The notes under the pieces: model-generated
The model's input: only the letters and a program-made list of their open reading frames with translations
What the model was told of the DNA's origin: nothing
The model's database searches: none
Assembly (NCBI GenBank): GCA_963627445.1
Contig: CAVGBM010000102.1
Span: forward strand, 1-48,025
Origin: F23-B02 sp963627445
GTDB taxonomy: Bacteria > Bacillota > Clostridia > Oscillospirales > Oscillospiraceae
Direction of reading: 5' to 3'
DNA: 48,025 bases
Translations under genes and position numbers: made by a program
In this document: piece after piece, positions 1-8,957 of the stretch
Layout: the number at the start of each line of letters is the position of its first letter
Numbering within the stretch: the stretch's first letter is position 1

Positions 1-107
1 TCGTCGCCCTCGGCTCACTGTTTACGGACATAACGCCCGTTTTGTTCGTCGTTGTGTCGGCAGTCGTCGGCATTGCGATAAGCTGTCTGGGGGTGAAGGG
101 TAAATGA
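1..107 (+). CDS. Chromate transporter subunit, 3' end only
   Basis: The third reading frame is open from the window edge and ends at TGA 105-107. The visible tail (..LFTDITPVLFVVVSAVVGIAISCLG..) is a hydrophobic final membrane segment. Its stop overlaps the start of the next gene in an ATGA arrangement. The downstream gene is a half-length ChrA-type protein, and such proteins are commonly encoded as an adjacent pair, so this is most likely the partner subunit. The identification rests on that context and on the membrane character of only 34 residues. The start lies outside the window. Confidence 0.6.
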   Translation, partial: VALGSLFTDITPVLFVVVSAVVGIAISCLGVKGK

Positions 108-676
108 CCATTCTTCGCCTTTGGTGGGAGTTTTTCAAGATAGGTATGTTCTCCGTCGGCGGCGGCATGGCAACGCTCCCGTTTTTGTACGATATGTCGG
201 ACAGAACGGGCTGGTTTACCTACGACATGATCGCCGACATGCTCGCGGTGTCAGAGTCAACGCCCGGCCCTATCGGCATCAACATGGCGACCTACACCGG
301 CTATGTGACGGCGGGCATCCCGGGCTCCATTGCCGCAACGCTCGGCGTTATCACCCCGGGCATCATCATTGTCCTGCTCATCGTCGCGGTGCTTGACCGC
401 TTCAGGAAAAACAAGTATGTCGAAGCTGCGTTCTACGGCCTGCGTCCGGCATCCACCGGCCTTATCGCCGCAGCGGGCGTGCTCGTTATCCAGATCGCGC
501 TTTTGAATGTCGACCTTTATAAGCAAAACGGCAATTTGCTTGATGTTTTCAACATCAAAGCGATAGTTTTAGCTGCGGTGCTGTTGGTGCTTACACGGTG
601 GTTCAAGCCCACCAAAAACCTGCACCCGATAATATTCATTGTCGCCTCGGCCGTTGTCGGCATACTCATTTTTTAA
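104..676 (+). CDS. Chromate transporter family protein (ChrA half-size subunit)
   Basis: This 190-residue, almost wholly hydrophobic protein has the ChrA signature near the N-terminus: FKIGMFSVGGGMATLPFL, followed by the SESTPGPIGINMATYTGY motif. Full-length ChrA proteins are tandem duplications of such a domain; here the halves are separate genes that overlap in ATGA, so the two products probably pair in the membrane. The family is named for chromate efflux, but the physiological substrate in anaerobic clostridia is not known and cannot be read from the sequence. It converges with the next gene, the stop codons overlapping by a few bases. Family membership is firm; chromate as substrate is an inference. 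Confidence 0.85.
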   Translation: MTILRLWWEFFKIGMFSVGGGMATLPFLYDMSDRTGWFTYDMIADMLAVSESTPGPIGINMATYTGYVTAGIPGSIAATLGVITPGIIIVLLIVAVLDRFRKNKYVEAAFYGLRPASTGLIAAAGVLVIQIALLNVDLYKQNGNLLDVFNIKAIVLAAVLLVLTRWFKPTKNLHPIIFIVASAVVGILIF

Positions 677-1632
677 AATAAAACAGCCGCTCCCAGCAGT
701 GCAAGTGCGCTGCCTATAAGAGCAATGACAAACCGTCCGATGATATATCGGGCGGTTTTTATATCCGTTCCGCCGAGTACGGAAAGCGTCTGAAAATGCA
801 CGGAAACGCCGCCCCAGCCGAGGATAAACGCCGCAAGAGCAAGGTTAACGGGGCTTGCGCTCAGACCGTTCATTGCCCCAATGCCGTTGCCGAGCTCCAA
901 AATGCCGCAAAAAAGCGCTCTGCTCCATATAAGCTCCATGCCAAACACCGAGGACAGCAGCCTGGCTGCCGCCGCAAATGCGCCGAACTTTTCGAGTATT
1001 CCGGTCAAAACCGAGAACGCAACGATAAAACCGCATATAGATAAGCATGCGCTGACAGATGCCTTCACAGCATTTGTAAACGCGACCGCTAACCCTGCCG
1101 AGCTGCGTACCGTTTGCGGCTCGGCGCATTTTTCAACACCGTTCGGCGCAAACATGATACCACCTAATACAGCAGCAAGAATATGTACAGCGTACAGGAA
1201 TAAGCCTGTTACCGATGACCCAAACACCCCCACGCCTGCGGCACCGATGATAAACGACGGACCTGAGTTGTTGCAGAAGAGAAGAAGCCTCTCAGCCTCA
1301 TTTTTTGAAATGTCGCCATTTTGCCGAAGTGACGCAATGTACGCAGCACCCATCGGATATCCCGCCGTAACGCCTATGATAAACGCCGTGCCGCCGTTGC
1401 CGGAGACACTAAATAGCCTGCGGCTCAACGGCGCAAACGCTTTGCCCAGCCATTGCGCAAGACCAACCTCGCTTATGAGCTTTGTCGCAACGAAAAACGG
1501 GAAAAGCGAGGGGATGATAAGACCTGCACACATTTTAAGCCCCTGTACCGCCGAAGCGGACGCTGTATCGGGAAATGCGATAAGCGCCGCAAAAAGCATC
1601 AGCGCACAGGTAACGGATACAAATTTTTTCAC
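673..1632 (-). CDS. ylbJ: YlbJ-like sporulation integral membrane protein (nucleoside-recognition/Gate domain)
   Basis: This protein of about 319 residues has many membrane segments and two Gate-domain-like halves, with motifs such as GLIIPSLFPFFV, GYPMGAAY and FCNNSGPSFIIGAAG that are typical of the YlbJ branch. YlbJ is a mother-cell sporulation membrane protein in Bacillus; its transported molecule is not established. The longest frame begins at ATG 1653, but nothing like a ribosome binding site precedes it. AAGGAG lies 9 bases before a GTG at 1632, so I prefer that start. The gene is divergent from yqfC with only about 75 bases between them. Sporulation context supports the call; SpmA/SpmB-like proteins are the main alternative. 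Confidence 0.7.
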   Translation of the reverse strand: MKKFVSVTCALMLFAALIAFPDTASASAVQGLKMCAGLIIPSLFPFFVATKLISEVGLAQWLGKAFAPLSRRLFSVSGNGGTAFIIGVTAGYPMGAAYIASLRQNGDISKNEAERLLLFCNNSGPSFIIGAAGVGVFGSSVTGLFLYAVHILAAVLGGIMFAPNGVEKCAEPQTVRSSAGLAVAFTNAVKASVSACLSICGFIVAFSVLTGILEKFGAFAAAARLLSSVFGMELIWSRALFCGILELGNGIGAMNGLSASPVNLALAAFILGWGGVSVHFQTLSVLGGTDIKTARYIIGRFVIALIGSALALLGAAVLF

Positions 1633-1706
1633 AGCCGTCAACTCCTTGTCCATGTATTAAGCTATGAGGCAGCACATAGATTTATACAGCGGGAGGTGGT
1701 GCGTCC

Positions 1707-1979
1707 ATGGACGGTTTAAAGGATAAGGCGGAGCTTTTGGCAGACAGATTGGAGCTGCCGTCGGACGCTCTTGCGGGTACGGTGAAGCTTACCGTGAACG
1801 GCAGGCGCAGGGTGCTCATAGAAAACCACTGCGGGATAATCACATACGAGGACACGGTCATTGCCGTCGACTGCGGCGGTATGAAAACCGTCATACGCGG
1901 CGACGACCTCGGCCTCGGCGCAATGGATAAGCAGGATATGCTTATAACGGGAAGAATACTGTCTATCGAGTTTGAGTAG
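1707..1979 (+). CDS. yqfC: Sporulation protein YqfC
   Basis: This 90-residue protein belongs to the YabP/YqfC family; the central NHCGIITYEDTVIAV stretch is characteristic. YqfC is made under sigma-E in the mother cell of Bacillus and is needed for efficient sporulation, but its molecular role is unknown. A strong GGGAGGTGG ribosome binding site precedes the ATG. It is the first gene of a long plus-strand operon, and yqfD follows at once, the same pair order as in Bacillus and most clostridia. Nothing is abnormal in length or sequence. Confidence 0.88.
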   Translation: MDGLKDKAELLADRLELPSDALAGTVKLTVNGRRRVLIENHCGIITYEDTVIAVDCGGMKTVIRGDDLGLGAMDKQDMLITGRILSIEFE

Positions 1980-1986
1980 GTGTCGG

Positions 1987-3174
1987 ATGGAAAAGCTATA
2001 TGATCTTGCCCGCGGAACGGTGAGACTTGAAATAGCGGGCGAAGAGCCCGAGCGGATACTAAACTTCTGCGCCGAAAACGGCGTTGAGTTTTGGGATACA
2101 AGCCCAAAAGCAGAGTTTGCCGTGCAGATAACGATACACGCTGCCGATTACCCGCTTTTGCAGTCGCAAAACGGCAAAAACGGCATCGAGCTGCGGCTGC
2201 TTGCTGCAAGGGGCGGCAAAAACATAACCGCATCAATGAAAAGGCGGCTTGCACTGTGCATAGGTGTTGGGGTCTGCATCGTACTGCTTGCTATATCCTC
2301 GCTTTTTGTCTGGCGCATCGATATAAGCGGCAATGATACGATCAGCGACGGCGTTATCCTGCGTGCATTGTCCGAATGCGGCGTGGGTAACGGCGCATTT
2401 TGGCCTGCGCTATCCTCGGACGAGGTTCGCAGCGACATGCTCATGAAGCTGCCTGATATTGCGTGGCTGAGCGTGAATGTCCACAACTCATGCGCCGAGG
2501 TCGTCATCCATGAGCGCATTGCAAAGCCCGATATCGTGGACGAAGCCGAATATGCAGATGTCAAAGCCGCAAAGTCCGGCTATATAACAAAGCTCTCCGT
2601 TCTGGAGGGCAAAGCGCTGGTTCAAGTCGGCGACACCGTGTCAAGGGGCGATACGCTCATATCCGGCATAATGGACAGCGATACCGCCGACGACCGCTTT
2701 GTCCATGCAATGGGCACCGTGCAGGCACGCACATGGTATGAGATAAACGCCCAAACTCCGCTGTACGAGAGCGTAAAAACCGAAAAAGGGCACAGCAGCA
2801 CAAGTTTATCTATTGTATTCGGCAAAAATCTCATAAAATTTTCAACTGACAGTAGAAATAACAGCTTAAGCTGTGCTAAAATAAATAAATTAAGATACGC
2901 AGCATTAGGCGAAGCTTTTGTGCTGCCTGTGGGAATAATAAAGCAGGAGAGCACGGAGTTTGCGCTGCATAAGCAGAGGATAGACGAAAACGCAGCCACA
3001 CAGCGGCTTAAGCAGAACCTTTTAACAGAACTCAATCGTCGCATCGGCGACGGGAGTGTCAGCCAAACGAGCTTCAGCGTATCTAAAACCGAGGAACTTC
3101 TCACCGTCACGCTCAGGGCGGAGTGCATTGAGAATATAGGAGTAGAATATGATCGACAGAACGATAGAAGTTGA
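1987..3174 (+). CDS. yqfD: Sporulation protein YqfD
   Basis: This protein of about 395 residues has a soluble N-terminal domain, one transmembrane helix near residues 85-105 (LALCIGVGVCIVLLAISSLFVW), and a large extracytoplasmic part that begins with a POTRA-like stretch (WRIDISGNDTISDGVILRALSECG). This is the standard YqfD layout; the family is a sporulation membrane protein of unknown biochemical role. A TTG at 1972 would extend the frame by five codons into yqfC, but the ATG at 1987 has an AGG-containing ribosome binding site and the family-like start MEKLYDLARG. The 3' end overlaps phoH by 26 bases, implying translational coupling. Confidence 0.87.
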   Translation: MEKLYDLARGTVRLEIAGEEPERILNFCAENGVEFWDTSPKAEFAVQITIHAADYPLLQSQNGKNGIELRLLAARGGKNITASMKRRLALCIGVGVCIVLLAISSLFVWRIDISGNDTISDGVILRALSECGVGNGAFWPALSSDEVRSDMLMKLPDIAWLSVNVHNSCAEVVIHERIAKPDIVDEAEYADVKAAKSGYITKLSVLEGKALVQVGDTVSRGDTLISGIMDSDTADDRFVHAMGTVQARTWYEINAQTPLYESVKTEKGHSSTSLSIVFGKNLIKFSTDSRNNSLSCAKINKLRYAALGEAFVLPVGIIKQESTEFALHKQRIDENAATQRLKQNLLTELNRRIGDGSVSQTSFSVSKTEELLTVTLRAECIENIGVEYDRQNDRS

Positions 3175-4156
3175 AAGAATGGAGCATGTCATAAGCGTGT
3201 TCGGCTCGTTTGACCAGAACCTCAGGATCATCGAAAACGAGCTTGAGGTCAAGGTCATTGACCGCGATAATAAGATACACATCTGCGGCGAGGCCGAAAG
3301 TGTCATGCTCGCCGAAAAGGCGATTAACGGCCTTTTGACGCTTGCCATGCGTGGCGAGAGCATCGACGCTCAGAATGTGCGCTATATCCTAAAGCTTGTT
3401 TCCGAGGGCAAGGAGTCGAAGATAGACGAGCTTGCGAGCGATGTCGTGTGCATAACCGCAAAGGGAAAGCCCGTCAAGGCAAAAACTCTGGGTCAAAAGA
3501 CCTATTGCGATGCCATTGCAAATAACACCATCACCCTCGGCATCGGCCCCGCCGGTACGGGCAAGACCTATCTTGCCGTTGCGGCGGCTGTCGCAGCCTT
3601 CAGGGCAGAGCAGGTCAATAGAATTATCCTCACTCGACCCGCCGTCGAGGCCGGCGAGCGCCTGGGCTTCCTGCCCGGCGACCTGCAAAGCAAGGTAGAC
3701 CCCTATCTCAGACCGCTTTACGATGCACTTTTTGACATGCTGGGTGCCGACACATATCAGAAGTATCTAGAGCGGGGTAACATAGAGGTCGCACCGCTTG
3801 CATACATGCGCGGCCGCACGCTCGATGACAGCTTCATAATCCTCGACGAGGCGCAGAACACCTCAAGAGAGCAAATGAAAATGTTCCTGACCCGCATCGG
3901 CTTTGGCTCAAAGGTGGTCATAACCGGCGATATCACGCAGATAGACCTGCCTGATGACAAGGTAAGCGGCCTCAAGGTCGCAATGAAGGTGCTCGAAGGC
4001 ATCGACGATATCTCGATATGCAAGCTCACGGGAGCCGATGTCGTCCGCCATCAGCTTGTTCAGAAGATAATCGAGGCGTACGAGGTGTACGATAAGAAAA
4101 ATCCCCCCGAGGCCGAGAAAAAGCCTGCGGGAGCGTATAGGAGAAAAAGACCGTAA
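3149..4156 (+). CDS. phoH: PhoH family ATPase
   Basis: The 335-residue protein has a KH-like N-terminal region followed by the PhoH P-loop domain: Walker A GPAGTGKT at residues 133-140 and Walker B IILDEAQN around 230. PhoH proteins are ATPases linked to RNA metabolism and are encoded beside ybeY in many bacteria, as here, which points to a role in rRNA maturation. It starts inside the end of yqfD (26-base overlap) behind a GGAG at 3138-3142, and ybeY begins one base after its stop. In Bacillus a 7TM-HD gene (yqfF) lies between phoH and ybeY; it is missing here. Confidence 0.93.
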   Translation: MIDRTIEVERMEHVISVFGSFDQNLRIIENELEVKVIDRDNKIHICGEAESVMLAEKAINGLLTLAMRGESIDAQNVRYILKLVSEGKESKIDELASDVVCITAKGKPVKAKTLGQKTYCDAIANNTITLGIGPAGTGKTYLAVAAAVAAFRAEQVNRIILTRPAVEAGERLGFLPGDLQSKVDPYLRPLYDALFDMLGADTYQKYLERGNIEVAPLAYMRGRTLDDSFIILDEAQNTSREQMKMFLTRIGFGSKVVITGDITQIDLPDDKVSGLKVAMKVLEGIDDISICKLTGADVVRHQLVQKIIEAYEVYDKKNPPEAEKKPAGAYRRKRP

Positions 4157-4639
4157 ATGGGACATGAGATATATATAAGCCGTGAAAAGACCGGCCTTGG
4201 CCACGCAAATGCGGCGGGGCTGATAAAAAAATCGATAAACAAAGCCCTTGCAGCCGAGGGAATAGACACGCCGTGCATCGTAAGCGTCATGCTGACCGAT
4301 GACGAGGGCATACATGCCGTTAACCGTGAATTTCGCGGTGTTGACAGGCCGACCGATGTGCTGTCGTTTCCGCTAAACGAGCTTGAGGCGGGACATTTTG
4401 ATGAAGCTATTTGCGAAAAAGACCCCGAGACGGGCGCTGTCATGCTCGGCGACATGATGATATCGCTTGAGCGCTGTGCCGCACAGGGCGAGGAGCTCGG
4501 CCACGGCTTTGAGCGTGAGGTGTGCTACCTCACGGTGCACTCGGTTTTGCACCTGCTCGGCTACGACCATGTTGACGAGGGCGAAATGAAGGCCGAGATG
4601 CGCAAAAGAGAAAAGCAGATCATGGAGGATGACAAATGA
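4157..4639 (+). CDS. ybeY: Endoribonuclease YbeY, rRNA maturation factor
   Basis: This 160-residue protein has the diagnostic metal-binding motif HSVLHLLGYDH, with the three ligands at H128, H132 and H138, and the upstream VNREFRGVDRPTDVLSFPL signature. YbeY is a zinc-dependent single-strand endoribonuclease that acts in 16S rRNA 3'-end processing and ribosome quality control. The start follows the phoH stop directly, and the stop overlaps the era start in ATGA. Diacylglycerol kinase and cytidine deaminase genes, which often separate ybeY from era in Firmicutes, are absent. Length and motifs are normal. Confidence 0.96.
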   Translation: MGHEIYISREKTGLGHANAAGLIKKSINKALAAEGIDTPCIVSVMLTDDEGIHAVNREFRGVDRPTDVLSFPLNELEAGHFDEAICEKDPETGAVMLGDMMISLERCAAQGEELGHGFEREVCYLTVHSVLHLLGYDHVDEGEMKAEMRKREKQIMEDDK

Positions 4640-5523
4640 TAACCAAATCAGCAATGATAACCATATGCGGCAGACCCAATGTCGGCAAATCGACGCTCAC
4701 AAACGCCCTTGTCGGCGAGAAGATAGCGATAGTTTCAAATAAGCCGCAGACTACCCGCAACCGCATAAGCGCCGTTGTGACCCGCGGCAACACGCAGTTT
4801 GTGCTCATGGACACCCCGGGCTTCCATAAGCCGAGAACTCGCCTCGGTGACTACATGGTCAATGTAGTTAAAGAGTCGGTTGCCGATGTCGATGCCGTCA
4901 TGCTGCTCGTTGAGCCTATTGCCAACATCGGCCGTCAGGAGGAAGAGCTCATCGCACGCCTGAAGGAGACGAATGTTCCGGCGGTTTTGGTCATAAACAA
5001 GATAGACACCGTCGAGAAGGCAGAGCTTCTTGAGGTCATGGCCATGTACTCACAAGCGCACAGCTTCGATGCCATCATCCCCATTTCCGCAAAAAACAAC
5101 GAGGGACTGGACGAGCTCATGGAGCAGCTGGATAAATACGCCGTCGAGGGCCCGCAGCTTTTCCCCGACGACATGATATCCGACCAGCCGGAAAAGCAGA
5201 TCTGCGCAGAGCTCGTGCGTGAAAAGCTCCTTTTGTGCCTTGATAAGGAGATACCGCACGGCACGGCCATTGAGGTCACAAAGTTTTCCGAGCGGGATAA
5301 CGGCATAATCGACATGGATGTGACCATTTTCTGCGAAAAAGCGAGCCATAAAGGCATCATAATCGGCAAAAACGGCGCAATGCTGCGCAAGATAGGCGAG
5401 ATGGCGCGAACGGATATAGAAGCCTTCATGGGTACAAAGGTTTTCCTGCAAACATGGGTCAAGGTCAAGGAAAATTGGCGCGACTCTATGGCGCAGCTTC
5501 GCAACTTCGGCTACTCGGAATAA
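4636..5523 (+). CDS. era: GTPase Era
   Basis: This 295-residue GTPase shows G1 GRPNVGKST at residues 12-20, G3 DTPGFH, G4 NKID and G5 SAK, followed by a C-terminal KH domain whose core reads GIIIGKNGAMLRKIG. Era binds the 3' end of 16S rRNA and assists 30S subunit assembly. GGAGG at 4623-4627 lies 8 bases before the ATG, inside ybeY, so the two genes are translationally coupled. Together with phoH, ybeY and the later recO it forms the classical Firmicutes ribosome-assembly gene block. No key residue is missing. Confidence 0.97.
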   Translation: MITKSAMITICGRPNVGKSTLTNALVGEKIAIVSNKPQTTRNRISAVVTRGNTQFVLMDTPGFHKPRTRLGDYMVNVVKESVADVDAVMLLVEPIANIGRQEEELIARLKETNVPAVLVINKIDTVEKAELLEVMAMYSQAHSFDAIIPISAKNNEGLDELMEQLDKYAVEGPQLFPDDMISDQPEKQICAELVREKLLLCLDKEIPHGTAIEVTKFSERDNGIIDMDVTIFCEKASHKGIIIGKNGAMLRKIGEMARTDIEAFMGTKVFLQTWVKVKENWRDSMAQLRNFGYSE

Positions 5524-5540
5524 ATAACCACTAATATGAT

Positions 5541-5574
5541 CACCCCACTGTCAGATACTAATGACAGTGAGGTG
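5541..5574 (+). promoter_or_regulatory. Hairpin covering the yqzL ribosome binding site
   Basis: An inverted repeat pairs CACTGTCA (5546-5553) with TGACAGTG (5562-5569) around an 8-base loop. After one mismatch, CACC (5541-5544) pairs with GGTG (5571-5574). The 3' arm contains the AGGTGG that serves as the yqzL ribosome binding site. No T-run follows, so it is not a normal intrinsic terminator. A role in limiting translation of yqzL is an inference. Confidence 0.5.
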
Positions 5575-5580
5575 GTCATT

Positions 5581-5709
5581 ATGTCAGATAATTTATTTTG
5601 GCAGGTCTTTACCGATACCGGCGATCCGCTGTGTTGGCTGATGCATAGAGCGGCGGAAAAATCAAACAATAAAGATGGGGCGGGGGATGAACCCCAGCCC
5701 CTCGGATGA
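5581..5709 (+). CDS. yqzL: YqzL-like small protein
   Basis: This 42-codon frame is short enough to be missed by gene finders. It begins ATGTCAGATAATTTA and encodes MSDNLFWQVFTDTGDPLCWLMH, then a polar tail. The FW..F..TG....WL pattern matches the YqzL family, and YqzL genes sit between era and recO in Bacillus and clostridia, exactly as here. It has a GAGGTGG ribosome binding site, and its TGA overlaps the recO ATG (ATGA). The function of YqzL is unknown. Evidence is positional plus a short motif, but the combination is strong. Confidence 0.8.
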   Translation: MSDNLFWQVFTDTGDPLCWLMHRAAEKSNNKDGAGDEPQPLG

Positions 5710-6464
5710 GCAGGGTACATATGTTCAAAACGACAAAGGGGCTGGTGCTCCGAGAGGTGAAATATAAGGAAGCCGACCGCATTCTGACTGTCCTCACAGA
5801 GGACATGGGCAAGATAACCGTCAAGGCTCGGGGCGCACTGCGCAAAAGCAGCAAGGTCGCTGCCGCAACGCAGCTTTTCGCGTTTTCCGAGCTTACGATG
5901 TTTGAAAACAAGGGCAGATGGTCGGTTAACGAGGGTTCGACCATCGAGGAGTTCAAGGGACTTCGAAACGATATCTCGGCGCTTGCGCTGGCAGCGTATT
6001 TTGCCGAGTGCGTTGAAGCACTTGCCGATGAGGGAAGTCCCGACCCGGGCATGCTCCAGCTTATATTAAACTGCCTGTTCGCGCTGTCGAACGGCCTATA
6101 CGACCAGCAGCATATAAAAACTGCATTTGAAATGCGCCTTATGCGCATAGCTGGCTATGAGCCGGATCTGTCCGCTTGCGCTGTCTGCGGCGAGCCCGAG
6201 CCCAAGGAGCCGCGCTTCAGTCCGGAAAACGGCATCATCTGCTGCCGCGACTGCCGTAAGAGCATCCACGAGGCAAGCGTCATCCTCTGTCCCGACTCGC
6301 TCAAGGCGCTGCGGTATATCCTCTACGCCGAGCCGAGAAAGCTCATGGCGTATTCGATACCCGAGGACGCAGCCCAGAAGGCAGCCGATGCGGCGGAGAC
6401 ATATCTGCTCACCCAGACCGAACGAAGATTCAATGCACTTAGCTACTGGAAACAGGTGAAATAA
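5706..6464 (+). CDS. recO: DNA repair protein RecO
   Basis: The 252-residue protein has an N-terminal OB-fold (TTKGLVLREVKYKEADRILTVLT) and a zinc site in the C-terminal domain formed by C158, C161, C179 or C180, and C183. RecO loads RecA onto SSB-coated single-stranded DNA with RecR in the RecFOR pathway. The ATG at 5706 overlaps the yqzL stop; a second in-frame ATG at 5721 has CAGGG just upstream and gives a start closer to the family norm, so the first five residues are uncertain. The stop TAA shares one base with the mutS2 ATG. Confidence 0.94.
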   Translation: MSRVHMFKTTKGLVLREVKYKEADRILTVLTEDMGKITVKARGALRKSSKVAAATQLFAFSELTMFENKGRWSVNEGSTIEEFKGLRNDISALALAAYFAECVEALADEGSPDPGMLQLILNCLFALSNGLYDQQHIKTAFEMRLMRIAGYEPDLSACAVCGEPEPKEPRFSPENGIICCRDCRKSIHEASVILCPDSLKALRYILYAEPRKLMAYSIPEDAAQKAADAAETYLLTQTERRFNALSYWKQVK

Positions 6465-8836
6465 TGGACTTTTACGAAAAATCACTAAATACCCTTGAGC
6501 TGCCGACCGTGCTTCAAATGCTGGCGGCCGAGGCCGTGTCCGACGGGGCAAAGGAGGCGGCGCTTAAGCTGCTGCCCTCGGACGATAAATATGAGGTCAA
6601 GCGCCGCCTGGACGAGACAAGCTCTGCAAAAACGATGATGGTCGTGCGGGGAAGTCCCTCGTTCTCCGGCGTGAAGGATGTGAGAGCGTCACTTTCACGA
6701 GCCGACCTCGGCGGCAGCCTCAACACGCTTGAGCTTTTGAGCATAGCGCGAGTTTTGCAGTGCTCAAGGCTTGTTAAAGCCTACATCGCAGATGACTCTG
6801 TCGGCAAAACGACGATAGATTATCTTTTCTCGGCGCTGCACGCAAACCGCTTTCTTGAGGAGAAGATAACCTCATCCATCGTCGGCGAGGACGAGATAGC
6901 CGACAGCGCGTCCTCAGAGCTTGCAAATATCCGCCGCAAAATTAGAGCGGCAAGCGCAAGAGTGCGCGACTCGCTTCAAAAGATTATCTCTTCACCGTCA
7001 TATGCCAAGGCGCTGCAGGAGCCTATAATCACCATGCGCTCGGATCGCTTTGTCGTACCCGTCAAGGCCGAACACAAGGGCGCGATACCCGGACTTGTGC
7101 ACGATATATCCTCCTCCGGCGCAACGCTTTTCATTGAACCCATGGGTGCTGTGAAGGCAAATAACGAGCTTCGCGAGCTTGCGGCAAAGGAAAAAACGGA
7201 GATAGAGCGCATTTTGGCCGAGCTCTCCGCCGAGTGTGCCGAGCATGCAAACGACATTTCCTCGGACTACAATCTGCTTATCCAGCTCGACCTCATCTTC
7301 GCAAAGGCCAAGCTTTCCTATAAGCTCGACTGCTCGCAGCCGGAGCTTCGCGAAAAGGGAATAGTGTTCAGAAACGCACGCCACCCGCTGCTCCAAAAAG
7401 GCAAGGCCGTGCCCATAAGTCTTGAGCTTGGCGAGGACTTTGACACGCTTGTCATAACAGGCCCCAACACCGGCGGCAAGACCGTCACCCTCAAAACCAT
7501 AGGACTTTTAAACATAATGGCTCAGTGCGGCCTGCACATTCCTGCCGAGGACGGCAGCGGCGTGCCGGTGTACAAGCATATTCTCGCCGATATCGGCGAC
7601 GAGCAGAGCATTGAGCAAAATCTCTCGACCTTCTCGGCACATATGACCAACATAGTGCATATATTAGCTGAGTGCGGCGAAAGCTCGCTGCTGCTTTTCG
7701 ACGAGCTCGGTGCAGGAACAGACCCCACCGAGGGCGCGGCGCTGGCCATCGCCGTCATCGAAAACGCAAGGCAGCGTGGTGCTACCATAGCCGCCACGAC
7801 CCACTATGCCGAGCTCAAGGTCTACGCCACCAGCGAAAGCGGCATCCAGAACGCTTCGTGTGAGTTCGATGTCGAGACGCTGCGCCCGACCTACAGACTC
7901 CTCGTCGGCATCCCGGGCAAGTCGAATGCCTTTGCGATATCCCGCAGACTTGGGCTTGACGATGCCATCATCGAGGATGCCAAGCGCCGTGTCGGTGTTC
8001 AGAACGCAGACTTTGAGGCAACTATCGAAAAGCTTGAGCAAACAAGACTTCTGCTTGAACGAGACAGAGCGGAGGCAGCAAAGAAGCTCAAAGAGGCTGA
8101 GGAAAACGCGAAGAAAGCGGCATTTTTGCGAGCAGAGCTTGCCGTAAGGCTTGAAAAGGCCGATGAGAAGTCCCGCAGGGAGGCAGAGCGCATCATCGAG
8201 GATGCCCGCCGCACTGCCGAGGAGACCTTTGCCGAGCTTGACGAGATGCGCCGCCACGCAAACGAGCAGGAGGAGGCGCAACGTGTAAACGAGGCTCGCA
8301 GCGAGCTTCGCCGCAAGCTCAATGAGCATGAGGGCAAGCTCAAGACATCAAAGCCCGAGCCGCCCCGTGAGGAGAAAAAGTCTGCCCGCGATGCCCAGGT
8401 TGGCGACACGGTGGAGATAATTTCAATGGGTGTCAAGGCCGAGGTCATAGGCGTAAACTCCGACGGCAGCCTGGAGCTCAAGGCCGGCATCATGAATGTC
8501 AAGGCAAAGCAGAGCGAGGTGTACCTTGTCGAGGGCAAGGCAGCAAAGAAAAAGGTGAGCTATAACATACAGACCAGCACCGTGCGAAGCGCCGTCAGCT
8601 CAGAGATCGACCTGCGCGGCATGGAATCGATAGAAGCCGTAAATGCAGCGGAGATGTATATAGACAACGCAGTTATGGCTAAACTTAGCACTGTGACCAT
8701 TATCCACGGCAAGGGCACGGGCGCACTTCGTGCGGCGATACACCAGATGCTCAAGCGCAATAAAGCTGTCAAATCGTATAGACTTGGCCGTTACGGCGAG
8801 GGCGAGACGGGTGTGACAATAGTCGAATTGAAGTAA
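6464..8836 (+). CDS. mutS2: Endonuclease MutS2
   Basis: This 790-residue protein has the MutS core and clamp domains, an ABC-type ATPase with Walker A GPNTGGKT near residue 333 and Walker B LLLFDELGAGTDPTEG, a long charged coiled coil (about 510-640), and a C-terminal Smr nuclease domain with IDLRG and IHGKGTGALR. The length agrees with the family. MutS2 suppresses homologous recombination and in Bacillus also acts on collided ribosomes; it lacks the mismatch-recognition domain of MutS1. It shares one base with recO and is the last gene of the yqfC operon. About 120 bases without a clear terminator separate it from the next gene. Confidence 0.96.
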   Translation: MDFYEKSLNTLELPTVLQMLAAEAVSDGAKEAALKLLPSDDKYEVKRRLDETSSAKTMMVVRGSPSFSGVKDVRASLSRADLGGSLNTLELLSIARVLQCSRLVKAYIADDSVGKTTIDYLFSALHANRFLEEKITSSIVGEDEIADSASSELANIRRKIRAASARVRDSLQKIISSPSYAKALQEPIITMRSDRFVVPVKAEHKGAIPGLVHDISSSGATLFIEPMGAVKANNELRELAAKEKTEIERILAELSAECAEHANDISSDYNLLIQLDLIFAKAKLSYKLDCSQPELREKGIVFRNARHPLLQKGKAVPISLELGEDFDTLVITGPNTGGKTVTLKTIGLLNIMAQCGLHIPAEDGSGVPVYKHILADIGDEQSIEQNLSTFSAHMTNIVHILAECGESSLLLFDELGAGTDPTEGAALAIAVIENARQRGATIAATTHYAELKVYATSESGIQNASCEFDVETLRPTYRLLVGIPGKSNAFAISRRLGLDDAIIEDAKRRVGVQNADFEATIEKLEQTRLLLERDRAEAAKKLKEAEENAKKAAFLRAELAVRLEKADEKSRREAERIIEDARRTAEETFAELDEMRRHANEQEEAQRVNEARSELRRKLNEHEGKLKTSKPEPPREEKKSARDAQVGDTVEIISMGVKAEVIGVNSDGSLELKAGIMNVKAKQSEVYLVEGKAAKKKVSYNIQTSTVRSAVSSEIDLRGMESIEAVNAAEMYIDNAVMAKLSTVTIIHGKGTGALRAAIHQMLKRNKAVKSYRLGRYGEGETGVTIVELK

Positions 8837-8892
8837 AAGCCGCCGATAACATTTGAAAATAATGTGTAATTCTACGAAATAGACAAAATCGG

Positions 8893-8921
8893 TTGACGAT
8901 TTTTAAATAATTTGCTAAAGT
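8893..8921 (+). promoter_or_regulatory. Sigma-A type promoter of the HPr gene
   Basis: TTGACG (8893-8898) and TAAAGT (8916-8921) are separated by exactly 17 bases. The predicted start is about 25-30 bases before the ribosome binding site of the HPr gene. Confidence 0.65.
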
Positions 8922-8957
8922 AGGGGTAATCTTTAAGGATTATGAGGAGTGGCGATC

